Assembly: GCA_037127315.1 (NCBI GenBank)
Contig: JBBBDQ010000192.1
Span: forward strand, 5,081,501 to 5,145,500
Origin: Ascarosepion bandense
Taxonomy: Eukaryota; Mollusca; Cephalopoda; Sepiida; Sepiidae
DNA length: 64,000 nt
Direction of reading: 5' to 3'
Below are positions 12,070-24,913 of this stretch, piece after piece. Position 1 is the first letter of the stretch. Each line of letters starts with the position of its first letter. The notes under the pieces are model-generated. The model worked only from the letters and a program-made list of their open reading frames with translations, was not told where the DNA came from and did not search any database. The translations under genes and the position numbers were made by a program.

Positions 12070-14829
12070 AGATTTGTTTAATAATTTTAATGAATGTGAA
12101 CAATTAAAGATAAATAGGGAATTTTGTTGATATCACTAGAAAAATTTTATGGATACAGCTTTTACAGAAATTTCTAAAAAGATATATCATTAAAAAAAAG
12201 TTTTTGCACGATTTCAAATATTTCTCATAACACTTTTTTAAAGTAATGTGACCAACTGATAATTTACCCTAATTAGCACTTATCAACAGTTTTCACTCAC
12301 AGCTTTGGATAAAAAAATGCATACGTTCATGAAGAAGTGCTTAAACTTATAGCATATTTATAGAGCAGGGCTCCAGACTAACAATTTTTCCCCCATTGTT
12401 CTAGAAGCATTTTGAATTTTTTTTTTTCAAACAGTCTCAAAACCAATGTTTTTAAAGACTATCATTTATAGCTGTTAATATAATAAAAGCACTTTATTTA
12501 GGAAATATTTATTTTATCTATTCAATCAACGTTTTTTTTTTTTTAAAACCAAAACTTGACAATTTTACGAGTAGATCCTAATGTTTTTCATATTAGGATA
12601 AATAATATATCTAAATTCTATTTTTCATTCAAGTTTTATTTGCCAGTTTAAAAAGTATTTAAAATTTTGTGCACATGCATGTGCTCCATTTATTAAAAGC
12701 CCAGTACTATTGCTAAGTAGTAAGATTTATTTTTTAAAGAATTATTTTTTATTTACTTTTTCTTTTTAATAAATTTGGTAAAATCCTGGCACCAAACCCA
12801 AAAACCTAACCAATTATCTCAAACTAATGATCTAAATGACCCCAGGATGACTATCTCAAGTCTTGTTAAAAAGAGGAATGAAGAATAAAAGAAATGAGAA
12901 GATAACCAGCTGCATTAATTATAATTCCAAATAATCTGACTACTTTCCTGGAAATTTAGAACAGTGATGATTATTAAGTTAGCAAACCATAATTGTTCAG
13001 TAAAAAAGCCTATATTTTTGTAGAAGCAATTAATTCTGTGGGGCTATAAACTTGATAGCAATTTTTCCTTTGGAAATACATCCTAAATAAGAGTTTTTAA
13101 ACTTAAAGCAAATATTATGGTCTCAAACAAAGGAAACATAAGTAGTGGCTTTTATGAAAATAAACACAAAGATAAGAGTGAGACAAGAAGCAAATATTAT
13201 CCAGATTAAGAAAAAATTACAGAAAGGATGAAGAGAAAGAATATATAAATTAAAAAAAAAAAAAAAAAAAAAACAGGCATTAAATGGGAAATTTGAATTA
13301 AAGAAATCAAATAATTGTATAATTAATCTTGGTAAGATTCATTAAAAAAACCAAGGAAATCAAAGTAATTTACAAAAAAGAAAGTTGTTATGTGTTCAAA
13401 TCCACACTTGGGGTGTTAAAATTATGTCATTTATCAGATTCGGTTTAGCTTAACAAAACAAAGAAAATAAAAAAATAAATAAATCAGTACCCAAAGTAAT
13501 TTTAATCACACCATACCTGCCATGCCCATTGGGAGAAGATAGGAGTGGGTAGTATTCACTTTTTCTGGGGGTTGCCTGAATTATCAAGGGACTTGTAAGT
13601 AAGCAATCAAATGTGTAATGATGCTCACTATCATTTACTCATTTGCATAATTGTAAGGACAGGCCAAAACAGTAAACTTTACTAACTTGAGCTATTTAAA
13701 TCTTCATTGAAAACAAAAAGACAATTTTTTTTTTTAATTTGTTAGAAAATTAAATTTCAAAATAATTATACAAAGTAGATTTAAAGAAAAAGCATAGAGG
13801 GGTGAGCAGTCTTAAGTTTAGATGAAAATAAAAACGAAAGATAAAAGAAAAAGAAAAAACAGAAACAAAAGCTGACAAAAATAAATGGCATAGCCATGAC
13901 AAATAATCAGTATAAGAGGCACACACACATGTCCAGAGAAAAATCAGAAAGAACTCTAAATATGGACATGCACAGCTAAAAAACAAACAAAACAAAAAAC
14001 ATGCATTGGCAAAAACAGATCAAGATCTGCAACCATTATGAGAAAAGAGAAAAAACATTGTGTATAATTTGTAAAGGAAATGGATAATAATTAGAAAAGA
14101 AATGGTTGTAGGAGGAGGAGGCAAAATAACAGAGGGAATTAAAGATAATTAGAAAAACTGAAGAGAGAGAACATTTAGAGCAAGAGTACTTGGGTGATCA
14201 TTGATTTGACAGGCAAAAATATTCCTAGAAAAGTGGCAACTGAAAAAGATAACCTCACAAACATAAACCATTTGAAGGTCAATAAAGGTTAAGTATCAAT
14301 AGGAGTAAAATAAAAGGAATAAAAAGTCCATGTTAAAGACATTTAAAAAATGTAAAAATAAATCTTGTCAGAAACTTTAAATTCCTATTGTAAAGTAAAT
14401 CAATGAAAATAGAAAAATGTGGAGAAAATTACAATCATAAATGTCAAATGCTTCTTGAAATTTTTGATGAAATATAATTTTTATTTTCATTTTTTTTTTT
14501 TTAAAGCTCGGACTAATGTGATGCACTGGAATCATGAAATGCATTGTACAATCCCTGAAACAAAGTTGAACAAAGCAGGTAGTTTCCCAAACTGTACAGG
14601 TAAAGATACCTGGTAGTAAAAATATATATTTTATTAAAAAAAAATACTGATATCTATTTATACCAAAAATAAGCATTCAATGAGAAACCCAAATATGTAA
14701 CAAATAAATAAAAAATCTGTGCACATTAATAAATTCAAGGGAATATCATCTGTTTTTCCTTAATTTAATCAATTTAGGTGCAAAAAGAAAGCTTGAAATT
14801 GAAGTAGGATGCAGAAAACGCACAAGTAC
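12070..14829. other. Intron stretch with simple-sequence runs only
   Basis: Contains A and T runs (for example 13250-13273) and purine-rich sequence; no coding region, terminal repeats or recognisable element. Confidence 0.5.
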
Positions 14830-15141
14830 CTGATAAGAGTCTAAGAATGCTTCAAGGTCCACATCTTCAGCACTCTCCTCAAATAATTGCCTTCGTGGTG
14901 CTTGCATCTTGGCCCGTGCACATGCCAGCACGCTGTAGGTTGTGCTTGCTGTAAGCATGTGTATGCAGCTGTGAGGTGAGTTTCTCCCTTGCCAGATCGT
15001 CAAGAGCACTAGTATCACAACAATTATGATGATAACAATGATGATGGTGATACTGATTATGAGGGGGAGGGAAAAAGAGATGGATGAAGGTAGTGGAGGT
15101 GGAGGAGCAGGTGTAGTGATCGATAACGCCAAGTGATCCAT
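14830..15141 (-). CDS. Candidate alternative first exon with ATG and donor
   Basis: A strong donor (CAG then gtactt) ends an open frame in phase 0, matching the start of exon 10. The last 26 codons (MQAPRRQ to LEAFLDSYQ, 14907-14830) look coding and begin with an ATG in good context (A at -3). Upstream, the same frame stays open to an ATG at 15141 and is closed by an in-frame TAA near 15193. The extension has a proline run and about 27 hydrophobic residues, mostly Ile and Val, that could span a membrane, but it derives partly from low-complexity GAT/AAT repeats. No phase-0 acceptor with a pyrimidine tract exists, so a first exon is more likely than an internal one. The start could be 14907 or 15141. 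If only 14830-14907 is used as a cassette exon (acceptor ccaag), it adds 26 residues. Confidence 0.5.
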
Positions 15142-15632
15142 AACTGGCTGACAGATTTCAATAGACAGACCTGAGCAATCAATGTCAATATCTTATGTAC
15201 TGGCATACAAGTTGCCAAAAAAAAAAAAAAGAAAAAAAAAAAGGTAAAATGAATCCCATTCAGAGTTGAACGATCATTTCTTTAAAGAGAGACACACACA
15301 CACCAAACCAATGGACAGAGATGAAGTTTGGTGAAAAGACAAGTTGATTCTTGAGCTGAAGAATACAAAGGCAAGAAGAGCACCACTCTGTATCTCCATT
15401 GATGGTAGTGTGTCATCATCAGCTGTCTCTTTTGTCTGTTGCAAGCAAGCAAACACCAAAAAAGTATTTTTCTCTCCCCACCTCTTCCTTGATTATTGGA
15501 AAAAAATTGCAAGGTGAGAATCACTCAACTTTCTTCAGCTCCTATACATGTAAGATGATGTCTCACTTTACACGTAGACAGCATTCTGAAAAGGAAACTG
15601 CATCAGCAGGGAGAGGTGGAAGGTTAGGGTGT

Positions 15633-15672
15633 CACGTGATTTCTTAAAGAGTTGAGTTGATCTTTCCACGTG
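15633..15672. promoter_or_regulatory. Two E-boxes upstream of the alternative first exon
   Basis: CACGTG occurs at 15633-15638 (within GTCACGTGAT) and at 15667-15672, 34 bp apart and about 500 bp upstream of the ORF start at 15141. GTCACGTG is the core bound by USF, MITF/TFE-type bHLH-ZIP factors. No clear TATA box was located. The promoter role is inferred from position only. Confidence 0.3.
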
Positions 15673-15699
15673 TAGTTAATTGAATTTTTTTTTTGTTTG

Positions 15700-17184
15700 T
15701 CTCAACCTAGTGCCCAGTTTTGCTTTATATACAGAAACTCTCAAAACATGATCTTCCTCATTCATAAATCTTTTCCAACAAATGATAATCCTCTTTTTGT
15801 GGTTCTCTATCTTTTGACTGTCCCTTGTTTCATGTTCTGAGAAATCATGATCAATTATTTTGCAAACCGCTTTAGGGTCTAAAACCTCATGTGTAAAACT
15901 ATTTTATTAAGCTTAGAATATGTCAAACTTGTTTTTATTTATAGTGAAGGTGGAAGACATTTACTTGAATAAAAATTATTTTACAATTAAAATTTTGTTA
16001 ATGAAAAGTCTGCTCATTGCAGTTAACCAATGTTCTTATTTTAATTATTTTTTTGTTGATATTTACAAAAGCTGCAGAGATGTACATTTATTTATCTTTT
16101 TACATGGAAAATAAAAACCTTTGTATTTCATGAATAATTTTAAGGGTATATTTTTAACCAAGTGTGTATATTGAAAAGTTACAGCTGAGCTTGTTAAAAC
16201 ATAATTTGTTACATCTTGGAAATATAAACTTTATGTCTGCAAAAGATGATCTTAATCACACTTTATAGCAGCAGTAATACTCTTTCAGAGAAAGAAAGGA
16301 AAGCAGTTTATTCTGTTACATATTTCACATTACTAATTATATAGATTAATCAATATTTCTTATAGAAGTTTTATTAATAAAAATGGAGGAAAGATAAAAC
16401 AAGCAAGTACTAAACATGGACCAACTTTCAAATTGGTTTTATATTCAATATAAATATTTGGTATTCTGAATGTAAGGATTGTCAACTTCATTATAATAAT
16501 TTTGATCATTGTCATGATTTAATATGAACTTTCTAATAACTTGACTTTTTAAGCTTCAAAGAGAGCAGATACAAATGCTTTAGTTAATTGAAGGTAGCCC
16601 TAATATTTAGTAAAAATTGTCATTAATCACCTTCACTGTCTACCAAATATGAAAATTTTTTATTAATTGATTCATTTTCTATGGTGTATCAACCCTTTGC
16701 AGGTTATTTAAAGCCAGAAATTGTTTTTTTGAGATTATATTGGCTTAGTGATACAAGTCTTACTAATTAGCCTTTAACTGGGAGGAGAAGATGTGGATTC
16801 ATACATTTTCCCCAGGGTATTTTACCCATGTGAATATGATAAACCCAACAAGAAATGAAACTTGGCTCTCTTAAACTTTAAAAAAATTGTGTCAATTATC
16901 ATTGCCACTCAAAAAGAGATTGATTTTTATAAATATTTATCAAATACAGCCATAAGCAGAAACCATTTTTATGGTTACATTTCCAAATGACATGATAAAG
17001 TGTATTCATACAGATTGTTTTTTACTGTATGTTATTGTTATAAGATAACTGTCTTTGCTTGAATAGTTGAAATGTTTTAAGATCAGCCTGGAAAAGTATA
17101 TTCTTGTCATAGCCATTTGAATAGTGGGAAGCTAATTAAAATTGCTGTACATGTTGAACAATGATGTGTTAGTGGTGAACTAAA
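15700..17184. other. Intron stretch, nothing recognised
   Basis: AT-rich sequence upstream of the candidate alternative promoter; no supported feature. Confidence 0.5.
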
Positions 17185-17780
17185 CTAAAGACCAGGTTCT
17201 GGTTGGCTATGTACTCACCAAGATTGACACACAGTAAGAGTAGCAGTGGCAGATCACATGGTATTTACATCACGGATCAGGGTAAATATCATTAAAAAAG
17301 TCAAAATTAACTGTTTGGAATCATAACCTTGCAGAACTACAGACATGTAACTAACCAAACTTCCACCACAATAACATCTGCAAGTGTCTGGTTGATTTGA
17401 AATAATCTGTATTTTATTCTGCAGTGTTCAATGAAGAAAATAAATCCTGCTTCTTGCAATGGCCATTTTCATGTGACAAAACTAGGTAGCAACAACTTTC
17501 AGAGTGTATTTGTCAATGGCCCTGGTATTATAGGATGGTGTGACTTTGGTGTTTGCAAAGGGATTATTTTACATTGGCATGTCTGTCCAGAGAGTTGTTA
17601 AACTTTTTTACTATCATTCCTGCAACAGGAAGATAACTTTTTACAACTTTTCTGGATAGTACAATTGCCAGACCTGCCTATTGTTGAAAGTACATGAGAC
17701 ACTATCTGATTCATTTAACACATCTATAACTTTTTTCATATCAACGAGTGCAAGAGGTATTGAATAATGTATCATTAGAT
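17185..17780 (+). mobile_element. Decayed Tc1-like transposase remnant
   Basis: Plus-strand frames give IILHWHVCPESC, FLLSFLQQEDNFL and WIVQLPDLPIVEST.DTI. These align with the Tc1-family order (tyr/val helix, PFL..QED..FQQDNA, then WPARSPDLSPIEHVWDTI), so WIVQLPDLPIVES appears to be the decayed third catalytic block. Many stops and frameshifts; no terminal repeats recognised, so boundaries are approximate. Confidence 0.5.
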
Positions 17781-18216
17781 GGTATTTGGTATATGCAAAA
17801 GTACAATCCAGTGTTGACACCCCATGACTGTACGCATTATATTAATATAGTGTCTCAGTACTGTAAATATACCACTTTTTTCAAACTTTTGCATGTATTG
17901 ATCTGCATATATGATTATTTACTGTATTTCAGAGATACATATGTTTATTCTCAAAGAAATTAAATCATTCAGGGTGTTTCAATTGAGTATGTATGAAAAT
18001 TTAATTCATGACCAATTATAGCACAAAGAATCAATGGAAATAATACAAATTTGCACATTGGAAAGAGGAGTAATTCAAGAATACAGTAAAGAAGCTAGCA
18101 TATATACCAACAGACATCCTCCAAGATAAATTGAGATAAAACAAATGAATAGTAGTCATAATTTGCATGCATCAAAAATACTGGCTTATTTAATAATGTA
18201 TTAAGTAAAAAATATA

Positions 18217-18273
18217 AATGGAATAAATAATTGTTATCAAACTTTTTGTTCAATAACAATTATTTATTCCATT
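18217..18273. repeat. Perfect 21-bp inverted repeat (hairpin)
   Basis: Left arm 18217-18237 (AATGGAATAAATAATTGTTAT) and right arm 18253-18273 are exact reverse complements with a 15-nt loop. Pairing continues imperfectly outwards for about 15 to 20 bp. It could be a miniature fold-back element or a transcribed hairpin; nothing shows expression. Confidence 0.85.
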
Positions 18274-18279
18274 TTGTCT

Positions 18280-19916
18280 TTTCACTAACAATCATCTCAG
18301 GTTTTTGTGACAAGCAGAACTAAATCATTCCAGAAATTAACAAATAACAGGCTGAAAACAAGAATGTGAGTTTGCTTTCTAAATATAACAGAAAAGGTTT
18401 CATTGATTTTCTGCTAAAAAGGATAAATATTAAAAGCTAGAGAATATTTAAATAGAACAGTCACATTATCAGTAGAAGACACTGGATTCCACTTTGCAGT
18501 AAAATCATTTAGCTTGAAGAGAACTGTATCTTTATATTTCCTGTTATTTTTACAAAAAGAGAAAGTATTCAATATTTATAAGAAGAGGCAATGCTATTAA
18601 TCATTAAAATTGTTGTAATGGTTTTGTTTTCATTATTTGAGATTTGCAATCAATTCAGACAATTTTCAGTGTCCATAAAAAGTAAAAATAAAAACATGAC
18701 CATATTCAATTTTTATGAAAAGCTGTACTATATGCTGTATATTAATGAAAATGCATTTTGTCTTTGTAGTGGAAAATCAAGTAGCAACCTACCTTGTTTG
18801 AAAAAAAAAAAAGGAAGCATGTTAATTGAATATTTTTATGAGGCAACTAGATTGGTGGAAGTAAAAACATGGACATGATTGATTTGCATGCAATTGAATG
18901 CCACATATGCAAATCACGGCATTTAGTGAGCAAAGTATCTTTTTTTTTCAGCTTGGTACCATGAGGTTATGCCAGATGAGTTCAATGTTAAAAAGATAAT
19001 TCTTGCAGTGAAGTGCCGAGTCTAACAGTAAAGTCCTGCAGTGATAGTAATGAGGTTTACAGCAAGGAGAATGGCTGTCAGAGTTTTATTTTTTCAACAA
19101 ATTAGTTAAACAATAAAATGACAGACAGCAAATTTGACCTGTAGCCAATCCCAGAATTTGGCAGTTTAGCATCTGGTATGCCCATTGAATAATGGTTGGA
19201 GACCACCTTCATAGAAAAATCTACAAGGCAACATCACCTGTTAAAAATGAAATTATTTGGGCCAACAAAGAAAATGACATTAACTACACAGATGCTGCTA
19301 TGAATGAAACAAAACTTGCCATATCTTGAGACAGTCAAGGAATGGAGGCAGGGAGAATGAGACATAAGTGCAGTTCCCTTTCTCCCAATACAAGTTGTCA
19401 ATTGTTTTGGGGGTATTTTTCTTAAATCAAAATCACTACAATCATGCAAGGCACTAAAAAATTTTAAGGCACAAGGGGTTACTGGATGTGAGAGAATTAG
19501 AAAACAGAAGCGTTTTTAAGGAGTGAGAACAGTAAAGGAGTAATCAGGAAGACAGTAGATAACGATTGACATTGATTTTCGAAAATTTAAAAGCAAAGTT
19601 AGCCAAAATGTACAAAGCTGGAAGAGAGTTCCAAAATTGAGAAAATAAACTGTTAACAGAACTTGTGGATAGTTACATCCAGCCAATTTAATTGTAAATC
19701 GATGGGACCTTGTTCTAATCTAGTACTGTGCTTAAATTCATAAAATCTGAGTACCATAGTGAAGAGTTCATCAAAACAATTACCATGAAAGTATTTATAG
19801 AAAAGCAAAGAGAAACAACTTTACAGCAGTAAGAAAGTGAACTGAAGCCAAGATGCCATGTTAGGACCAATAATATTGCTGATTATTTGGATTTTACCAA
19901 GAATCGCTAAGTATTA
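18280..19916. other. Intron stretch, no identified element
   Basis: No coding or terminal-repeat signature was recognised. Some sequence around 19100-19850 has a non-AT-rich, repeat-like texture but could not be assigned. Confidence 0.4.
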
Positions 19917-21034
19917 CGTTGTCCAGAAAGTTCATGCCCATTTATAGTTGTTTATGTTCTAACATGTTAAAACACATAGAAGCACACTTCAAACTATCTC
20001 TTGAGAAAAACAGTTTAAAATTACTTAATTCATGTCAATTTTGCATTCCTGTGAAAATGGAAGATTATGAGGTGCATTTTAGACACTTGCTTTTTATTAA
20101 AAGGCAAAAATACTTTGCAAGCTAGAAAAAAAGATATGTGCCATGTATGGTAAAGGTGCTTTAGCTAACAGAACTGTATGGAAAAGGTTTGCTAAGTTTA
20201 GAGTTGCTAGCTGATTGCAGCCTTATTGATGGAGAAGGCTCAAGCATTCACCCCAACTACAGATGACAACCAAATCAAGACGATTCAGAATTACACAATG
20301 AGGGAATTGGCAGAAATACTAAATTTATCAAAATGCACCATCTGTGAGCACTTAGTGAAGCTTGGGTACCAGAGAGAAAAGAATCTTTTGGATTGTATTT
20401 CTATCTGTGATTTGCTGTATAGACGTTAGGAAAATGCACTCTTTTGGATGGGTGATGAGAAATGGATTGTTTATAATAATGTTCAGTGAAATAGATCCTG
20501 GGATAAATGACATGAGTAAACTTTATCCATTCCAAAAGCAGCTCTTCATCTTAAGAAAGTCATGCTGTACATCTGGTGAGATTGGAAAGTAATCCTGTAC
20601 TATGAACTTCTGCCAAGTAACCAGTTAATTATGAAAAGTACTTCTTCCAACCGAACAAATAAAAGGCAGTAACTCAAGAAAAATGTCCAGATTTGGCAAA
20701 AAGAAAAGGTGTTGTTTTCTATCATATTTTTTTGGCAACCTGGCAAAAATTGTTGCAGCTTAGATGAGATGTGTTACCCCATCCACCATATTCATCAGAC
20801 ACTGCTTCTTCAGATTTTAATTTATTCAGATTCTTGCAAAATAATTTTTATGGTAAAATTTTTAATTCTTTAGATGACATAAAAAAAACAAAAAAAAAAC
20901 AACACACTCTTAATGAGTTTTTTGCTGAAAAAGCACTGAAATTCTGGGAAGGCAAAATCTTTAAGATGAAGGAAAAATGGAGAATGGTTGTACAACAAAA
21001 TGGTTCATATTTAGTCAAATATTTAATGGCATAA
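19917..21034 (+). mobile_element. Mariner element of a second lineage, decayed
   Basis: The pseudogene starts MEDYEVHFRHLL at 20057 and keeps DNQIKTIQNYTMRELAEI, LSKCTICEHLVKLGY, GDEKWIVYNN, LYIWWDWKVILYYEL, LPHPPYSSDTASSDFNLF and IFNSLDDIKKTKKKQ. This order and wording is that of the SETMAR-type mariner lineage. The third catalytic Asp (SSDF) is retained while the DNARPH block is lost. A candidate left terminus (ACGTTGTCCAGAAAGTTCATGC) is at 19917, but no matching right end was found. Confidence 0.78.
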
Positions 21035-21039
21035 TTTTA

Positions 21040-22419
21040 TTTTGTGTTTTAATTCCCTTTGAAACTCAGTATGAACTTTACAGACAACCAAATATAAAGC
21101 AGGAACACCAGACCATATGTGGCAGCAATATTGGGTTGCTACTACTCAATAAATATGAAGCTGTGCAGGCTGTGGACCAAGAAGAATAGCAAAGTGATTA
21201 TGATAAGCTGTGAAATAAATATGCTGAGGATTTGAGATGATTCAAATTCACATGGGTATCAGGATCTTAGTTAAAGTCAATGTCCTGATAGTATAGGAAT
21301 AGCTGCTAGGCAGAAACATGCTACTTTAGACTAACATCATAAAGATACAAGAACTGTAAAGTTTGAGGAAGAAACACCTATGTGTGTAGCACTCCGTACT
21401 AACAAATTTGACTGCTGTACAGAATTTGATTGAACTGTCATGAAAATGAACAGAGAATAAGGTACAGTCAAATTATAAAGGCCACATATCATAGTATCCT
21501 ATGTCTTCCCAAGTTAGGGATGCATACAAGTATAGCCATACCTTATCATCCTGATAGGTTTACTAAACAAATAATCAACTTCACATAGTTTCATTGTTTT
21601 AAGATGGCTTGTCGGTGCTGGCCAAAGCTGCCAAGATCAGAGTATGCTAACAAAGGGATGAAGTTGGGGAAAGATTCACCTGGACACAACACACACACAC
21701 ACACACGATAACAAGAAATGTTTGAGAGGGAGAATCTATTTTTTTCCCTAAAGTTCTGGTGGGGTGGGGTGACAGTGTATATAACCCAGTAGCTTGATGT
21801 GACAATTGACAGACACTCTGTACTAACCTGACTACACTTTATGTACAAACGAAAAACACTCTTCTCACAAGTCTTGTTATATATTTGTGATTGTGCCTAT
21901 TCTACAAGTAAAGTCTACCACACACACAGACAAGGACACCTTGTTTTACTTTTACAGCAAAGAGTTCAGGGTTTTTGCAAAAAGTTAGTGTGCACTTGCA
22001 TTTCCAGTATGTACAAATTCCTGCAGAAAATGAAATAATGCTGTTATTGAAGAGTGAAAAAGGTTATGACTAGAATGCAGTAAGCCATTCAGGAAGTAGT
22101 TTACTGGTATAATGTGAGCCTAGAAAGATGCTTAGCACCTAATTGTATCTGCAAATGGAGGTCAACTCATGAGATTCAGTTGAAAGGTTTGATTTTATTT
22201 CTATTTAACTGCCCTTCAAACACTATAGGGTTATTTAAAGCTTTTGAATTGTGGTATTGAGAGAGGGTATAGCTTGATGTTATATGTGAATCAGTGATAG
22301 TTTTGGATACAGGTTAATTGGTAAAAGTCATTTTTTTTCTTTTTAATAATTTATGATAGATGTTCATTTCTAATAAAAGAAATTTTTGTATTCAGTTTCT
22401 GATGTAGAGTTGGTATTGT
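21040..22419. other. Intron stretch with an (AC)n tract
   Basis: Contains a short AC microsatellite near 21688-21706; otherwise no recognised feature. It may include the lost 5' part of the following Gypsy element, but I saw no gag or LTR there. Confidence 0.4.
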
Positions 22420-24290
22420 TATTTTTAGTCGGGACCTTGTCGAATTCCATTTGGGTTCACAAATGGAGTGATCACCTTCCAATAGGTCATTGATAAGACA
22501 ATAAATACCAACAAAAAAAATGCAATGCACTTACGCTTACATAGACGACGTAACAGTAAACAGCCATGACAAAGCTGACCACAATTGCAATCTCAAGTGG
22601 TTTATGGCTGCTGTTGAAAAATACAAACCTTATACTAAACAATGATTAGTGTTCTTGCATAATAAACCTACTAGGATATCTTATAAGCAAAGAGACTATG
22701 GTTCCAGACCCTGAATGGCAGAAGTTACTACAGGAATAACTGATCTCTAATAACATCTCTGCTTTATGACCTGCCATAGGCATAACTGTACATTATTCAC
22801 CTGAGGTAGCCTCAATTCTCTGAGCAAATACACCCATTAACACAAACTACTCTATCTCCTACTGCCATCAAAGCCTTTGAGGGTTTTAAAAGGGGGCCAT
22901 AGCTGTATTAACTCCCACTATTTCTCTAGCAGTAGAAACAGGTGCCTCCAACTGTACTACTGCTGCCTCAATGAGAAAATCTGTCAACCCAATAACATTC
23001 TTCTCCAGAATACTTTTGAAGTCAGAATGATCACATTCAGTGAAAGACAGAGCTTTATGCTGTTATGTCGCCCCTGAAGAAGTGGTGACATTACTTGATT
23101 GATCACCAAGACTAGTATTCATGTACCACTAGGATGGCTAGCCAAATAAATGAGAAAATAACCAATGAAGAATTGAGCTTTCTTGTTTTACATTTGATGT
23201 CATCTAACATCCTGTAAAGAAAATGCATTAGCAGACACCCTCCCAAGAGAGTGCGGATCAGTAAAGGGCACTGAATATCTGAACCAACAGGGATCACTAG
23301 AATTCTACAAATGGTCTGTAGTCAAAATCTACTGCCCTTCATCAAGGATGTCAAGATATCAACAACTGTCAGACATATTTGGCAATCAAACCAGTTCTAC
23401 AAACTCATACCAGGAACTCCTGTGAAAGCCATACAACCCTTCAAAAGATTTGACAGATTTCAAGGAATTGCTACCAAGTAAAACTGGAAATAGATATTTT
23501 ACAGGAGATCAATGATTACTATAGGTTCTTTATTTGCCTTTCAGTGTCCTGATGTTTCAGTTAAAACTGTCGTACAATATCTCCACTTCTCATCAATTTT
23601 CAGAGTACCAGCATATATTCATACAGATCTAGTAACAGCCTTTATATCAGGACAGTTGAAGCAATTCTTAATTGAGAGGAATGTAGCTGTGAGTTGAACC
23701 ACACAGTATAATCCCCAGGGTAATGATTTGTGTGAACATTATAATCAGATTAAATGAAAGACTATACAACAAGCAGCCGCAAACCACTAATGTCTATTAC
23801 ACATTGGGAAGAGCTGCTACCCGAGGTGTTGTATACTGTCAGAACTATTGTGCACTGACACAATTGTGACTTGCCAATGAGTGTGATGTCACTGCTGGAA
23901 GCCAACAACCACTGTTTTAATTTGACACACCGATTGGGAGAGAGAGAGAGAGAGAGAGTGAGTGTCAATAAAATGTCTTGTTCAGAGATTAGGCACCTAA
24001 TGGCATGCTACCTGTGGTTTCTTTCAAGGAGTAAAACCCAGAAAACTGGAGTGACTATGATATCAACACCAAATCAGCTCAACCAAAGCAAAAGCATGCA
24101 AGTACTGATAGCAGTGACTCGCTTTTACACTCTGAACTTCCTAATACAAGAGTTAGGACAAGAAACTTCTGAGCAACATCTATAGGGTCTGAGTTTTCAA
24201 CAGATTTGAAAAAAGTTCTGTCATTTAGATGACTATGTCACCTTCGATTAAATAAAACTGAGTGGGGGAGAATGGCGCAACCATAGTTAT
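22420..24290 (+). mobile_element. Ty3/Gypsy pol remnant, copy 1
   Basis: In order on plus: RT finger IPFGFTNGVITFQ, the catalytic YIDD box at 22538-22549 followed by VTVNSHDKADHN, RNase H pieces (EQIHPLTQTTLSP, IKAFEGFK), then an integrase core with PDVSVKTVVQYL, YIHTD, LKQFL and YNPQGNDLCEHYNQ. The integrase therefore keeps its second Asp and its Glu. A purine run GTGGGGGAGAA at about 24263-24273 could be the polypurine tract before a lost 3' LTR. Stops and frameshifts are frequent, and no gag or LTR pair was found. It is an old fossil copy. Confidence 0.78.
23938..23961. repeat. (GA)n microsatellite inside Gypsy copy 1
   Basis: About ten AG units interrupt the end of the integrase region. 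Confidence 0.9.
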
Positions 24291-24874
24291 CTCCCCCATA
24301 GCTGAACTACTGTACTATATAAAGTAATGATCAAACATTTATGCATTTATGAAAATATTGTGGCTGGTTGATAACGAAAACCTATATAAAACCAATTTTA
24401 TTTCTAGACAAGTACTGTATCGAAAACTTGTAGACCAAAATATTTTCAGACAACTGAAAACTATCTGGGTATCTGTTCATCTATAATAGCGCAGATTGAT
24501 TCTTTGTTTGTTTTACTAGCACATCAACTCCTGTAGATCATTTAGTTCCGAAATTAGATTTTTATTCAGGAATGTTTCAAAACATTTCAAGAGGCTGGGA
24601 GGTTTTGAAAATTGTTTCCAAAATATCACAAGTTGTATAGTGTGGGAGTATTTCAGAATGTAAATTTTATGGTTTAAAGTCCAAGTTCTATTTTCTATAA
24701 AAGTTGGAAGTATTTTCTTTTCTTCAGATATCCTATTATTTGAACAGTAGGTACATTTTTGAAGATCATGTTAAGATTTTGTGCTTGGTAATAGTTACTA
24801 TGAATTGTTTTGTGTTTCTTGCCTTCTATCAAGACGTACTTGACAGTGAGAAATTAGTTGCAGTGGTACATTGA

Positions 24875-24913
<39 letters not shown>

